In this document: piece after piece, positions 1-9,930 of the stretch
Layout: every line of letters starts with the position of its first letter
How positions within the stretch are numbered: position 1 is the stretch's first letter
Assembly (NCBI RefSeq): GCF_000143415.4
Contig: NW_003314268.1
Span: 3,423,502-3,487,501, forward strand
DNA: 64,000 nt
Origin: Selaginella moellendorffii
Taxonomy: Eukaryota; Streptophyta; Lycopodiopsida; Selaginellales; Selaginellaceae
Direction: 5' to 3'
Made by a program: the position numbers and the translations under genes
Notes under the pieces: model-generated
Told to the model about the DNA's origin: nothing
Seen by the model: only the letters and a program-made list of their open reading frames with translations
Databases searched by the model: none

Positions 1-853
1 GGATAAAACCAGTTTTAATTGAATATTTTAATATAAAAAACAGATTCACAAAATCAAACACGATTAAGAAAGAAACATAAATATAAATACTAAATAACTA
101 TTTATAGAGTTTAGGCTTTTATGTTTTTCTTAATTAAGTTAAAAGGAATTTAAGTTTTTGTCAGTTCTAATAATAAGCATCTAAATCTCAACATTCTTCC
201 ATTTTTTAGTTTTTAGGAAGGATTCTTAGATATTATTGCAGTGAAACTTCTGTATTGAATTCATCATAGTTTTAATTTAAATTTTGTATATAGGTTTTCT
301 GTGGGAACTAAACCTTAAGCTTGCATTCACAATCCAATCTATATGATAAAGGAATACTTGAATTGGGCTAGCATATTTACCACTCATAACAAACTCAAAG
401 AAGGTTTCTTTTTATCTAAAGTAACATAGTAACAACTTATGATAACCACATATAGATAATATTAACTACAGAGAGCTAATATATTATAAAATTAATTGTG
501 TGAGGTGCAAGTATACAACTATGATACTGTATATTAATATTAGTATAGTGGGATTTTGATAGCCATCGGATTGGTTTCAATCTGGACCACTCGCTCCTGT
601 ATATAAGCTATAGTTTTTGGGCTAATTGATATACACATTTTTTAATTCCATTTCTATATTTTATATACTTATATTGGTGGAGATGATGGGTAGTTTGGCT
701 TTGATTATCCTTGAGGAGTGTTTAGATTTGGGATTTTGGTTTATATTTAGCTTTTGCATCATTTAGATCTCACTTCCTTATAGCTTTTTTAATTTCTTTT
801 TTTTCTTTTTTTCTTTTTCCTTTTCATTCATCTTTATAGTAGAGCAGCACCTT
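1..853 (+). repeat. left arm of an 853-bp inverted repeat (LTR/leader of a Ty3/gypsy-type element)
   Basis: This stretch is the reverse complement of 14669-15521, base for base over 853 bp in what I compared. I saw only two mismatches, near 73 and near 838. It is AT-rich and contains a TATA-like TGTATATAAG around 598-607, as an LTR promoter would. The right-hand copy runs directly into a decayed gag on the minus strand, so the arm is probably the LTR plus untranslated leader. The repeat may continue upstream of base 1, outside the window. At 847-853 the similarity stops inside CAGCACCTT and switches to another repeat. Confidence 0.8.
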
Positions 854-2161
854 GGAAGAGTCTCACTCACAGCTTCTATAAGTTTTATTTTGGACTTAAG
901 GACTTGCTAACCCCAAGAATGACATCCATGCCACTCAACCATTGCATTTGGTCCAAGTGCTCCACGTGTTTGATCCCATGACCGAGAGGTACCACTGACA
1001 TACCAACCCATTACCTTAAGGCCATGCCCATTCATCTTGGTCACTCCGATGGTCCAACACCACTTACATCATAGTCTTGTCTCTCAAAGATTGGGCCATT
1101 TGTCCATGAGTCACCATCCTAGGTCCACTCTTTAGCATCTTTAAAATGCTTGCAGACATGGGGGAATAGCCTTTCCCAATATCCCTTTTACAGTTCCCAC
1201 TAAATCCCTTTCTCTCCATAGTTGTGTTTGCCAACATTGCCATTAGAATAAGGCCTATAGGCCTAACCACTAAGTCCCACCTCATAGGTACTCTCCCCAC
1301 CTTCCACCTTTGAGTGCTCTAGCCATGGGCTTAGAGCGAGGTTCTATTGAGCCATACTATGTATCCAAGTAGATAGTGCCACCCACACTTGGATTGGGAG
1401 CATCGGCCATTCGAGCTTTTGAGGGAACTAGAGTTGGCTCTTGAACATTTCACCAAGCTACCTTGCTTGTTGGTCTATATTAACTCTAGCCTTGGACTTC
1501 CTAGTGGTTATCCCATCACCCAACATCTGGGTCTAGCCTTCTTGGGCTAAACTGGCCTTTCTTGGCCAAACTAGCTCCACTGAAGTCTTCCCCCTACTAT
1601 ACTTTTGGAGCTCACCAAACCCCCTAGGGTCTGGGAGACGAACACTTTGGGCTTTCACCCTCAAACTCGGACTTGGCCTTGGCCTCGGTTTCGGGGTCTC
1701 GATCTCGGTCCTAGTCCCGGTTTTGGTCTCGGTCTCAATTTTGGGCTCGACGTCAGACTCCATCTCGGGTCCTTCTTAGACTCCATCTCGAACTCCATCT
1801 CGGTCCATCTCGGTCCATCTCAGGCTCCATCTCGGACTCCATCTCGGGTCCATCTCAGACTCCATCTCGGACTCCATCTCGGGTCCATCTCAAACTCCAT
1901 CTCGGACTCCATCTCGGGTCCATCTCAGATTCCACCATGTGTCATGTGTTGGTCCTCTTGTGTCTCTTTTCTAGAGACTCTCTTATTGCTTGCTTTATGC
2001 TCGTTCCTTGAGCACTCCGTTGGGAGTTCCACTCCCGCTCTTGACCTTTCAAATCGGAGCTTTTAGTCCAAACGTGTTACGCTTGTTTGGCTTTTGCTTC
2101 GGCCATTACCACATGGTACCCTTTCAGCTCTACTTTGGGGCTTAGGGATTTGTGTCTCACA
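853..2161 (+). mobile_element. large LTR family (here LTR-A), copy A, 5' truncated
   Basis: This copy shares long stretches with 5986-7400 (same strand) and with 7401-8904 and 9931-11465 (opposite strand). It lacks the family's first ~60 bp and is fused directly to the 853-bp arm. Its end, GTGTCTCACA at about 2152-2161, matches the intact LTR end of copy D. Positions 1760-1935 are a minisatellite built on CATCTCGGACTC and CATCTCGGGTC. Reading frames through the minisatellite give low-complexity peptides and are not genes. Confidence 0.75.
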
Positions 2162-2619
2162 ACTCCATCACCTATAGATAAAGTTTGATGTCCTCATCGA
2201 ACAGTAAACCCTTTTATAAAGTAACATTAACATGTATTACCCTTTCCATCCTTGGCACCCAACTAATATTCATCAATGGTTTGACACTGAAGGCTCATCA
2301 ATGGTTTTCTCCCTCTTATTGATTTACTTCTTGCTAAATCCATTAGAGACACTTTCTCTATCTCAATCTCACTACCATTCTCAAGTAATCTCAACTTCAA
2401 TTGATAACCATTCCACTTTGGAACTTTTAATCTTGACTTTTTGAAGTCAATTTCCTAGGTGTCTTTGACACCTTTCCTTGCACATATAATGCAAATTCCA
2501 CTTCCCCATTCTAGGAAGTTCTCTACTACTATCATCCTCTTTTCTATTTTATGCCACTTCTGGCACTAAGTTACTATCATCCTCTTTTCTATTTCATGCC
2601 ACTTCTGGCACTAAGTTAT
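2162..2619. other. retroelement-derived sequence, no gene seen
   Basis: This stretch lies between LTR-A copy A and the first Cassandra-type LTR. It contains a short direct duplication of a CATCCTCTTTTCTATTT / ATGCCACTTCTGGCACTAAG sequence around 2532-2617. I see no coding potential. Confidence 0.5.
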
Positions 2620-2814
2620 TGTAAGCTCCTAAGTTTGGACTTCCCAGGAGGTCACCCAACCCAGTACTATTCAAACCCAAGGACACTTAACCCTAAATAT
2701 CCCAAGACCCTTAACCAATTGGAAAAAGGGGTGCACTCTTGTTCATGGGCCCTTTCCCTCTATATTTGAATCTCTATGGATCGTCTTTCAAGTCGTTCCC
2801 TTTGGTTGCTTATA
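2620..2814 (-). mobile_element. Cassandra-type solo LTR carrying a 5S rRNA-like segment
   Basis: This is a 195-bp unit beginning TGTAAGC and ending GCTTATA. It is flanked on both sides by GTTAT (2615-2619 and 2815-2819), a perfect 5-bp target-site duplication. Positions 2637-2692 match the complement of the 3' half of plant 5S rRNA: GGACTTCCCAGGAGGTCACC is exact and the internal CTTAA region is similar. The 5S sense strand is therefore the minus strand. Non-coding LTRs with embedded 5S sequence define the Cassandra group of TRIM retrotransposons. A second copy of almost the same length is at 7720-7915. Confidence 0.75.
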
Positions 2815-2819
2815 GTTAT

Positions 2820-3511
2820 CATAAGTTGTGCTAGGGCTGTTCATAACCCTATCATTTAGTTACTTTGCCGCTCCCTCCCTTGGAACTTTCACCTTTGCCA
2901 AATTGAAGTATTTGGGAATCCATCTTTGGAATCACACTCCCTTTCCCAATATCCATTAGCATCTAATACATTAGTGTTCCTTGCCTAATATTGCCATTTG
3001 GATTTCTTTTAACGAATTTCATGGCCCACACTTGGCCACTAATCTTTTGCTCCTATCCTTTGATGGTTGCACTAAGCAACATAGGATCACTACCTCCATT
3101 CTCAAAGTATCATTTTAGTTCCATGGCAAAGGCTCTATTTTGCCAAGTCCATAAGGTGCTCACCTTTAGTAGTTCTTTTTAGCATTTTCTGCTATGGGTT
3201 CCATCGACGGCCCAACTTTTCGACCCTCCCATGGGTCTTTCATAGAAATTACTTTCTTGGACTCATTATACCATCCTATTGACACACTGATTTCCATTTT
3301 GGTGTCCTTCCCTCTTGATCACCTTAACCAAGTCATGCCATTATTAACAGTTCAAATCAACACTTTGAACTAGGGACTTTCTTCCTTAACCTCACAAGGA
3401 CCCCATCTTTGCTTAGCCATGAAATCACATAGTGATCTAATCTTGACACCTTAACAGATTTGCCAATAAGTACTAGGTCCTCTAGACCCTTTTAAATTGT
3501 TTACTATGACC
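2820..3511. other. retroelement-derived sequence, no gene seen
   Basis: AT-rich sequence between a solo LTR and a MITE. It has short open frames only, and none resembles a protein I know. It is probably internal sequence of the surrounding decayed retroelement. Confidence 0.4.
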
Positions 3512-3515
3512 TTGG

Positions 3516-3803
3516 ATGCTTTATTTCGTTAAAGTGGGACTTTTCATTATCCCACTTATGGTGTGTGGCCACATGCCATTTTTATAACAACAATAAAAAA
3601 TTGAAGTTTTAACTTTATAATTTATAAATTAAAAACTTTTCATATGATTTTGTGTTATAATATTGTGAAATATAAAAAAATAAATTAAAAAACTGATAGA
3701 AATATTAATAAATATTAATTAAGTACTAGGAAATGGCATGTGGACACATGCTAATTAATGTCCCACTTTACTGAATAAGTCCCACTTTAACGAAATAAAG
3801 CAT
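3516..3803. mobile_element. MITE-like non-coding element, 288 bp
   Basis: The ends are inverted repeats starting ATGCTTTATTTCGTTAAAG and continuing through GTGGGACTT. A second inner block pairs GGCCACATGCCATTT with its near complement at 3733-3750. The 170-bp centre is very AT-rich and has no coding frame. The four bases TTGG occur directly on both sides (3512-3515 and 3804-3807) and may be a target-site duplication. The family is not identified. Structure and size fit a small non-autonomous DNA transposon. Confidence 0.65.
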
Positions 3804-3807
3804 TTGG

Positions 3808-5985
3808 GGGCATCCCCCACACTTGGCGGTGTGCCCAAGCTAACTCTTCCGGCAATAGTGTGGAGACATCGAATGTGCCAAGGCGTGACGCTTTAAGAGC
3901 AAGTCAGCAAGTTCATGAAACCCCTTCCCAAAGGAATACTAATGGAAATGGGAATGGCATAGCTTAAGCTGGAAGCATGTGGTCAAAAGTGTGGTGACTC
4001 AAGTAATGATGGAGGTGTGGAAGCACCAATAATGAGTTGTAGGACTTGACAACTATGAGACAAATAAACAAAAGGTGCAAAATAACTACCCAAGACTTCT
4101 AGGATAAGGAAGTTAGATATATCTTTATAGGGAATAAATTGCTTATGTTGTGATATAATAAGTCAATGTCATAAAGGGAATGCTCATTGTCAAAGAAGGC
4201 CATCATTGGGACACCCAAACACTTTAAAACACCAAGAAGTGGTGTTTGGTGTCATGAGGGTATTAAATAAGGCCCAAGGGACTAAATCTTTAGCAAATGA
4301 TGGATAGAAAGTGCTATCTAAACATCCAAGGTTGCAGAGATGGGAGAAGTCTGTCTACCCAAATTGGACAAAGCCAAAAAAGATTTTAGCAAGGCTAGTG
4401 ATGGGCATATAAAGGCCCATAAATAGCAAAGTTAATCCTGATGTGTGGGATTACAAAGTAAGCATACCTGGATTGAAAAACCACTCCCTAGGCTATCAGG
4501 TAAGTTCATCTTTAAGAATACTTGCTAAAGCATGGTAAAAAGTGCAAAGCTATCCTCCTAGTTTAGAGGAGAATAACCGAAAGAAACATATGAAGCCAAA
4601 AGCAAATAGTAAAGGGATAGAATTAAACCATATTAATCGAAGGGCATAACCAAGAGTGGTTATGTAAGTTGGAAGTGGAGAATTATAAGGGTGCTCGAGT
4701 GTGTTGCTACTAGTAACCGTGATGCCATAGAAAGTCTAAAATATAGAATTATCCATGTTAGATTATATGACAATTAGAAAGCTTGCGAAAGGAGAGGCCT
4801 TAGCAAGCTAAGGGATAAAGTTCCTTCAATATTCCCAAAGACAATTCTAAGTAGTTTAATACCTAGAAAACCAAGTGTAAATAGTTTATAGAGCACCAAA
4901 GACGTGGTGAATGAGATGGAGACACCCAATCTCAGTTGCTATGGACCCTTGGGCTCCACGAGCCTACCTTTATGATACTTCTCACTTGTGTCTAGGTCTT
5001 TGCCAAGTTCAATATAATTCTTTCTCATGCTAACTATCCGTTAGCACTACACTATAGAGTTTACACACAACTTTATGTCAGAGTTGTTTTCTTCTAGGAA
5101 CACTTTTCCCACGACTTTAGTATGGCATATTCTACCATCAATGAGATACTCATCGTTCTCATACTTGGATTTTATGATCCTCCCCATCCTTCGTGGGGCA
5201 TAACACACCTCAGTCCAAATGCTTTTACTAATCCTTTCTTGACTCTACTTGAGTTATCTAGCATTTTTGGACTTTGCTAATTTAATGACCCATAAGGTCT
5301 TATTTTTGAGGTGCCAGCTTGCTAGAATACAACTTCATGTATTCATATCCTACTCATAAAGACCATCTTTGCAAGTGTTACTCCAACACTTGATTATTTT
5401 CTATTTTCTATGGGCTACCTTTGCCCCTTAGGATTATTCGTCCCTATAATGAGAATACCAACTCATCCTCTAAATACACCCCCAACTCCTTAGGTTTGTT
5501 CTAGCATTTACAAAAGGTAGCCCCGGCTACCATTTCAAGGACTCGTGTTCTTATCCATATTTGACTTTTTATAGTCATTAATTCTGGTCTCAAATTCATG
5601 AGCACCAGCCTCAACTATATGAGGATAATCTTATGACTCCTTTATTGTTTTGGAGTCCCTATCTTTCCCGTGATCCCAACTATATGTTTATCACAACTAC
5701 ATTAGCTAGTTTGTTAAGTTAAACACTCATCTGGATCACATCCTCAACTCTCTAAGGAAAACCTTTTATTGTTCCCAAGATCCCAAAGTCGTTCCATTAT
5801 TGGCCCTTTTCTATCCACCACCTCATCTCCAAGTTCATATATGAACTATAGTGGAGAGTTATGTCTTCCTGACTTGCTACTTCCCAAGGATAGGCCCACT
5901 CCTAGGACCTTCTGATACTAACACCAGTGGTGATATACTTGAGCACCAATAAAAGTCAGACTAAGGAACAACTTTGATACTAAAT
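3808..5985. other. unassigned retroelement interior, no gene seen
   Basis: This 2.2-kb stretch is broken by stops in all frames and I recognise no domain. By position it may be decayed pol or integrase-region sequence of the minus-strand Ty3/gypsy element or of a nested element. No repeats with other parts of the window stood out. Confidence 0.35.
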
Positions 5986-7400
5986 TTTAAGCGACTAAAT
6001 TTTCCATTCTACTTTAGTCACTTAACCACACTTTCGACCACTTGGAAGAGTCTCACTCACAACCTCCGTAAATCCTATTCTGGACTTAGGGATTTACTAG
6101 CCCCAAGAATGGCATCCATGCCACTCAACCATTGCACTTGGTCCAAGTGCTCTAGGTGTCCGATCCCATGACTGACACCACAAGGTACCACTGACATACC
6201 AGCCCGTTACCCTAAAGCCATGCCTATTCACCTTGGTCACACTGGTGGTCCAACACCACCTACATCATAATCCCATCTCTTAAAGATTGGGCCATCTGTC
6301 CATGAATCACCATCCTAGGTCCACTCCTTAGCATCCTTAAGATGCTTGTAGACATAGGGAATAGTCTTTCCTAATATCCCTTTTACAGTCCCTACTAAGT
6401 CCCTTTTTTGTCTATGGTCGTGTTCGCCAACACTACCATTGATACAAAGCCCACAGGCTCGACCACTAAGTCCCACTGTCCTCTAGGACTTCCTCACCAC
6501 ATGACTGTATCATTAATCACTACACCATAGGACCACTTTTCTTCTTTTCCATATTCTGGGACTTTGGGACAACATTTTGGAACACTGTGGCCCTACATGA
6601 GCCTCATGGGTACTCTCCCCACCTTCCACTTTTGGGTGCTTTAGCCATGGGTTTAGAGCGAGGTTCTATTGAGCCACGCCAGGTATCCAAGTAGGTAGTG
6701 CCACCCACACTTGGACTGGGATCATCAGCCATTCGATCTCCCGGGGGAACTAGAGCTGGCTCTTGAACACTTCACCAAGCTACCTTGCTTGTCGGTTCAT
6801 ATTAACTCTAGCCTTGGACTTCCCAATGGTTATCCTATCACCCAACACCTGGGTGCAGCCTTCTTGGGCCAAACTGGCTCCACTAAAGTCCTTCCCCTAC
6901 TATACTTTTCAAGCTCACCAAACCCCCTAGGGTCTGGGAGACGGGCTTTCACCCTCGAACTCGGACTCCACTTTGGCCTCGGTCTCGGTCTTGGTCTCAA
7001 TCTTGGTCCTAGTCCTGGTCTCAGTCTCAGTCTCAGTCTTGGTCTCGACGTTAGACTTCATCTTGGGTCCATCTCAGACTCCATCTCGGACTCCATCTCG
7101 GGTCCATCTCGGACTCCATCTTGGGTCCATCTTGGACTCCATCTCAGACTCCATCTTGGGTCCATCTTGGACTTCACCATGTGTCATGTGTTGGTCCTTT
7201 TATGTCCCTTTTCTAGAGACTCTCTTATTGCTCGCTTTATACTTGTTCCTTGAGCACTTCGTTGGGAGTTCCACTCCCGCTCTCGACCTTTCAAGTTAGA
7301 GCTTTTAGTCCAAACGTGTTACGCTTGTTTGGTTTTCACTTCAGCCACTACCACGTGGCACCCTTTCGGCTCCACTTTGAGGCTTAGGGATTTGTGTCTC
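5986..7400 (+). mobile_element. LTR-A, copy B
   Basis: It begins TTTTAAGCGACTAAATTTTCC, the counterpart of the TGTAAGCGAC start seen in copy D. It ends at GGATTTGTGTCTCA, just short of the family's terminal CACA. Positions 7060-7180 hold the minisatellite (CATCTCGGACTC units). The copy meets copy C head to head at about 7400, forming a large imperfect palindrome. No conserved protein is encoded. Confidence 0.7.
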
Positions 7401-8904
7401 ATATCCACGTGGTAGTGTTCTACGCGGAAGCCAAATGAAAGTAACATGTTTGGACTAAAAAATTCCGACTTGAAAAGTCGAGAGTGGGAGTGGAACTCCC
7501 AACAGAGTGCTTAAGGAACGAGCATAAAGCGAGCAATAAGAGAGTCTTTAGAAAAGGGACACAAGAGGACCAATACATGACACATGGTGGAACCCAAGAT
7601 GGACCCGAGATGGAGTCTGAGATGGACCCAAGATAGAGTCTGAGATGGACCCAAGCTAGAGTCCAAGATGGAGTCCAAAATAGAATCGAGATTGAGACCG
7701 AGACCGAGACCGAGTCCGATGTAACGCTCCTGAGTTTGGACTTCCCAGGAGGTCACCCAGCTCAGTACTATTTAAACCCAAGGACGCTTAACTCCAAATA
7801 TCCCAAGACCCTTAACTGATTGGAAAAGGGGGTGCACTCTTATTCATGGGCCCTTTCCCTCTATACTTGAACCCTTATGGATCGTCTCTCGAGTCGTTCC
7901 CTTTGGTTGCTTACATTCGAGTCCAAATACTAAATAAAGGCTGTTGGGTGAAAGCCCAAAGTGATTGTCCCCGACGGGGGGGGGGGTTAGCTACAGAGGG
8001 TTCCAAAAGTATAATAGGGAGAGTGTGGGGATTGGACCTTAGTGGAAACACTTTGGCCAAGAAAGGTTAATTTGGCCCAAGAAGGTTGTACCCAAGTGTT
8101 AGGTGATGAGATAACTACTGGGAAGTCTAAGGTTAGAGTGAATACGGACCGACAAACAAGGTCGTTTCAGGAAGTGTTCAAGAGCCAACTCTAGTTCCCT
8201 TGGGAGATCAAATGGTCAATATTCTCAGTCCAAGCGTGGGTGGTATTACCTACTTCGATACCTAACATGGCTCAACGGAACCTTGCTCTAAGCCCATGGC
8301 TCCCATGGCTAGAGCACCCAAAGGTGGAAGGTGGGGAGAGTACCTATGAGGCTCACGTAGGGCCATAGTGTTCCGAAATGTTATCCCAAAGTCCCAAATT
8401 GTGAAAAGGAAAAAGGGCAATCCTTGACCAAGGTTACAATCACATGGTGTGGAAGTCCCAAAGGACAGTGGGACTTAGTAGTCGGGTCTATAGGCCTTGA
8501 CCCAGTGGCAATGTCGGTGAACACAGCCATGGCAAAAAGGGATTTGGTGGGGACTGATAAGGGATATTAGGGGTTGTTCCCCATGTCAAGGATGCTAAGG
8601 AGTAGATCTGGGATGACCACTCATGGATGGATGGCCCAGTCTTTGAGAGACGAAATTGTGATGCAAGGGGTGTTGGACCTCTGGTGTGGTAAAGGTGAAT
8701 AGGCATAGCTTTAGTGTAACAGGTTGATACATCGGTGATACCTTTGGGTGTTGATCATGGGATCAGACACATGGAGCACTTGGACCAAGTGGCAAGATGC
8801 TTGCTAGCCCCAAGTCTGGAATAGGACTTATGGAGGTTGTGAGTGAAAATCCTCCAAGTAGTTGTAGGTGTACTAAATTAAAATGGAAACTTTAGTCGCT
8901 TACA
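7401..8904 (-). mobile_element. LTR-A, copy C, interrupted by a Cassandra-type solo LTR
   Basis: This is an inverted copy that ends in GCTTACA (8898-8904), the reverse complement of the family's TGTAAGC start. The other terminus has lost about 45 bp at the junction with copy B. A 196-bp 5S-bearing LTR is inserted at 7720-7915, within a GAGTTCGAGTC-type sequence that is continuous in copy D near 10455. This shows that the small element inserted after LTR-A. Confidence 0.7.
7720..7915 (-). mobile_element. Cassandra-type solo LTR carrying a 5S rRNA-like segment (nested)
   Basis: A 196-bp unit from TGTAACG to GCTTACA. The flanks are TCCGA (7715-7719) and TTCGA (7916-7920), a 5-bp duplication with one change. 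Positions 7738-7796 hold the best 5S match in the window. Read on the minus strand, they include GTTAAGCGTCCTTGGG (box A region) and GGGTGACCTCCTGGGAAGTC (box C region), both key parts of the internal pol III promoter of 5S genes. The 5' half of 5S rRNA is not recognisable. Confidence 0.75.
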
Positions 8905-8906
8905 AA

Positions 8907-9440
8907 TATAAGCTTTTGAGTTTAAACTTCTCAGGAAGTCACCCAACTCAGTACTATTTAAACCCAAGGACACTTAACCCTAAGTATCCCAAGACCCTTT
9001 ATATTTGAACCCCTATGGATCATCTCTCAAGTCCTCTTTGGTTGTTTATAATCCACCACGCTTCCCTGCAAGTTTATGCCCTCGTGAACAAAAGCTAAGA
9101 GCCACAGCTCTCCTAAGAGCCCCGCTCTCTTGACACCCTACCCCTCGAGTCAAGCTCAGTTGGAGCAAATTGGATCTGCCAAATGTCAGTCAATATGTGG
9201 TGCAATTCCCCTAAACCAACTAACAGAGTCAAACTTGAGATCTTCTAATACCAAATGTAAACTCTTGAGTTTGGACTTTCTGAGAGGTCACCCAGCCCAA
9301 TACTATTCAAACCTAATGACACTTAACCCTAAATATCCCAAGATCTTTAACTAATTGGAAAAAGGGGTGCACTTTTGTTTATAAACCCTTTCCCTCTATA
9401 TTTGAACCTTTATGGATTGTCTCTCAAGTCATTTCTTACA
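8907..9440 (-). mobile_element. near-complete Cassandra-type TRIM element (two LTRs, primer-binding site, non-coding interior)
   Basis: On the minus strand the 5' LTR is 9440-9256 and the 3' LTR is 9050-8907. The 3' LTR has lost about 45 bp. Both contain the 5S-derived block (about 9273-9330 and 8924-8985). Directly inside the 5' LTR, minus-strand positions 9253-9244 read TGGTATTAGA, one base from TGGTATCAGA, the usual primer-binding site for initiator tRNA-Met. The interior of about 205 bp has no coding frame. A purine-rich GGGAAGCGTGGTGGA lies next to the 3' LTR. I could not find a target-site duplication. Confidence 0.65.
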
Positions 9441-9446
9441 TCTGAC

Positions 9447-9915
9447 AACTTCAGATATACATGAAATTTTTTGAAACCCTAAATTGCTACTAAACACTCT
9501 TTTTCTATCATGGAGTAGTTCACTTCTATTTTTTATAAAATACAGTTGATGTATGCAATGGGATAGCATTGACCATGCATACTCAGACTCTCTTGCATTA
9601 GCATACCTCCAAAACCAATATAAAAAACATTCACGAATAAAATGAAAAATCGAGTCTCATCATGATATAACCAACCAAATTCTTCCACTTGCATAATGAA
9701 GTAACTACAATATGATCACCTTTTAGTAATGTCTAAGAACCATTTAGATATGCATGAAGTTTTTTAAAACCCCAAACTGCTACTAAACACTCCTTCTGTA
9801 TCATGGAGTAGTTCACTCTACTTTTTGTAAAATACGGTTGATATATACAATGAGATGACACTGATTACACACACTTAGGCTCTCTTGCATTAACACACTT
9901 CCAAAACTGATATCA
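9447..9915. repeat. direct duplication of a ~180-bp unit
   Basis: The sequences at about 9447-9625 and 9731-9915 are diverged direct copies offset by about 284 bp. Both contain the CTACTAAACACTC, ATCATGGAGTAGTTCACT and CTCTCTTGCATTA blocks. No coding sequence is seen. This is probably interior sequence of the Ty3/gypsy element that the solo LTR at 9931-11465 interrupts. Confidence 0.6.
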
Positions 9916-9930
9916 GAAGTATCAGCTGAT

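Noticed and set aside
1605-2066. Long open frames over the CATCTCGG repeats (also at 6711-7299, 10027-10528 and 12297-12685)
   Set aside because: They exist because the minisatellite has no stop codons in several frames. The peptides are purely repetitive and appear on both strands at once.
2637-9330. A 5S rRNA gene cluster
   Set aside because: Only the 3' half of 5S is present, diverged, and within LTR-like units with target-site duplications; no complete 5S gene is seen.
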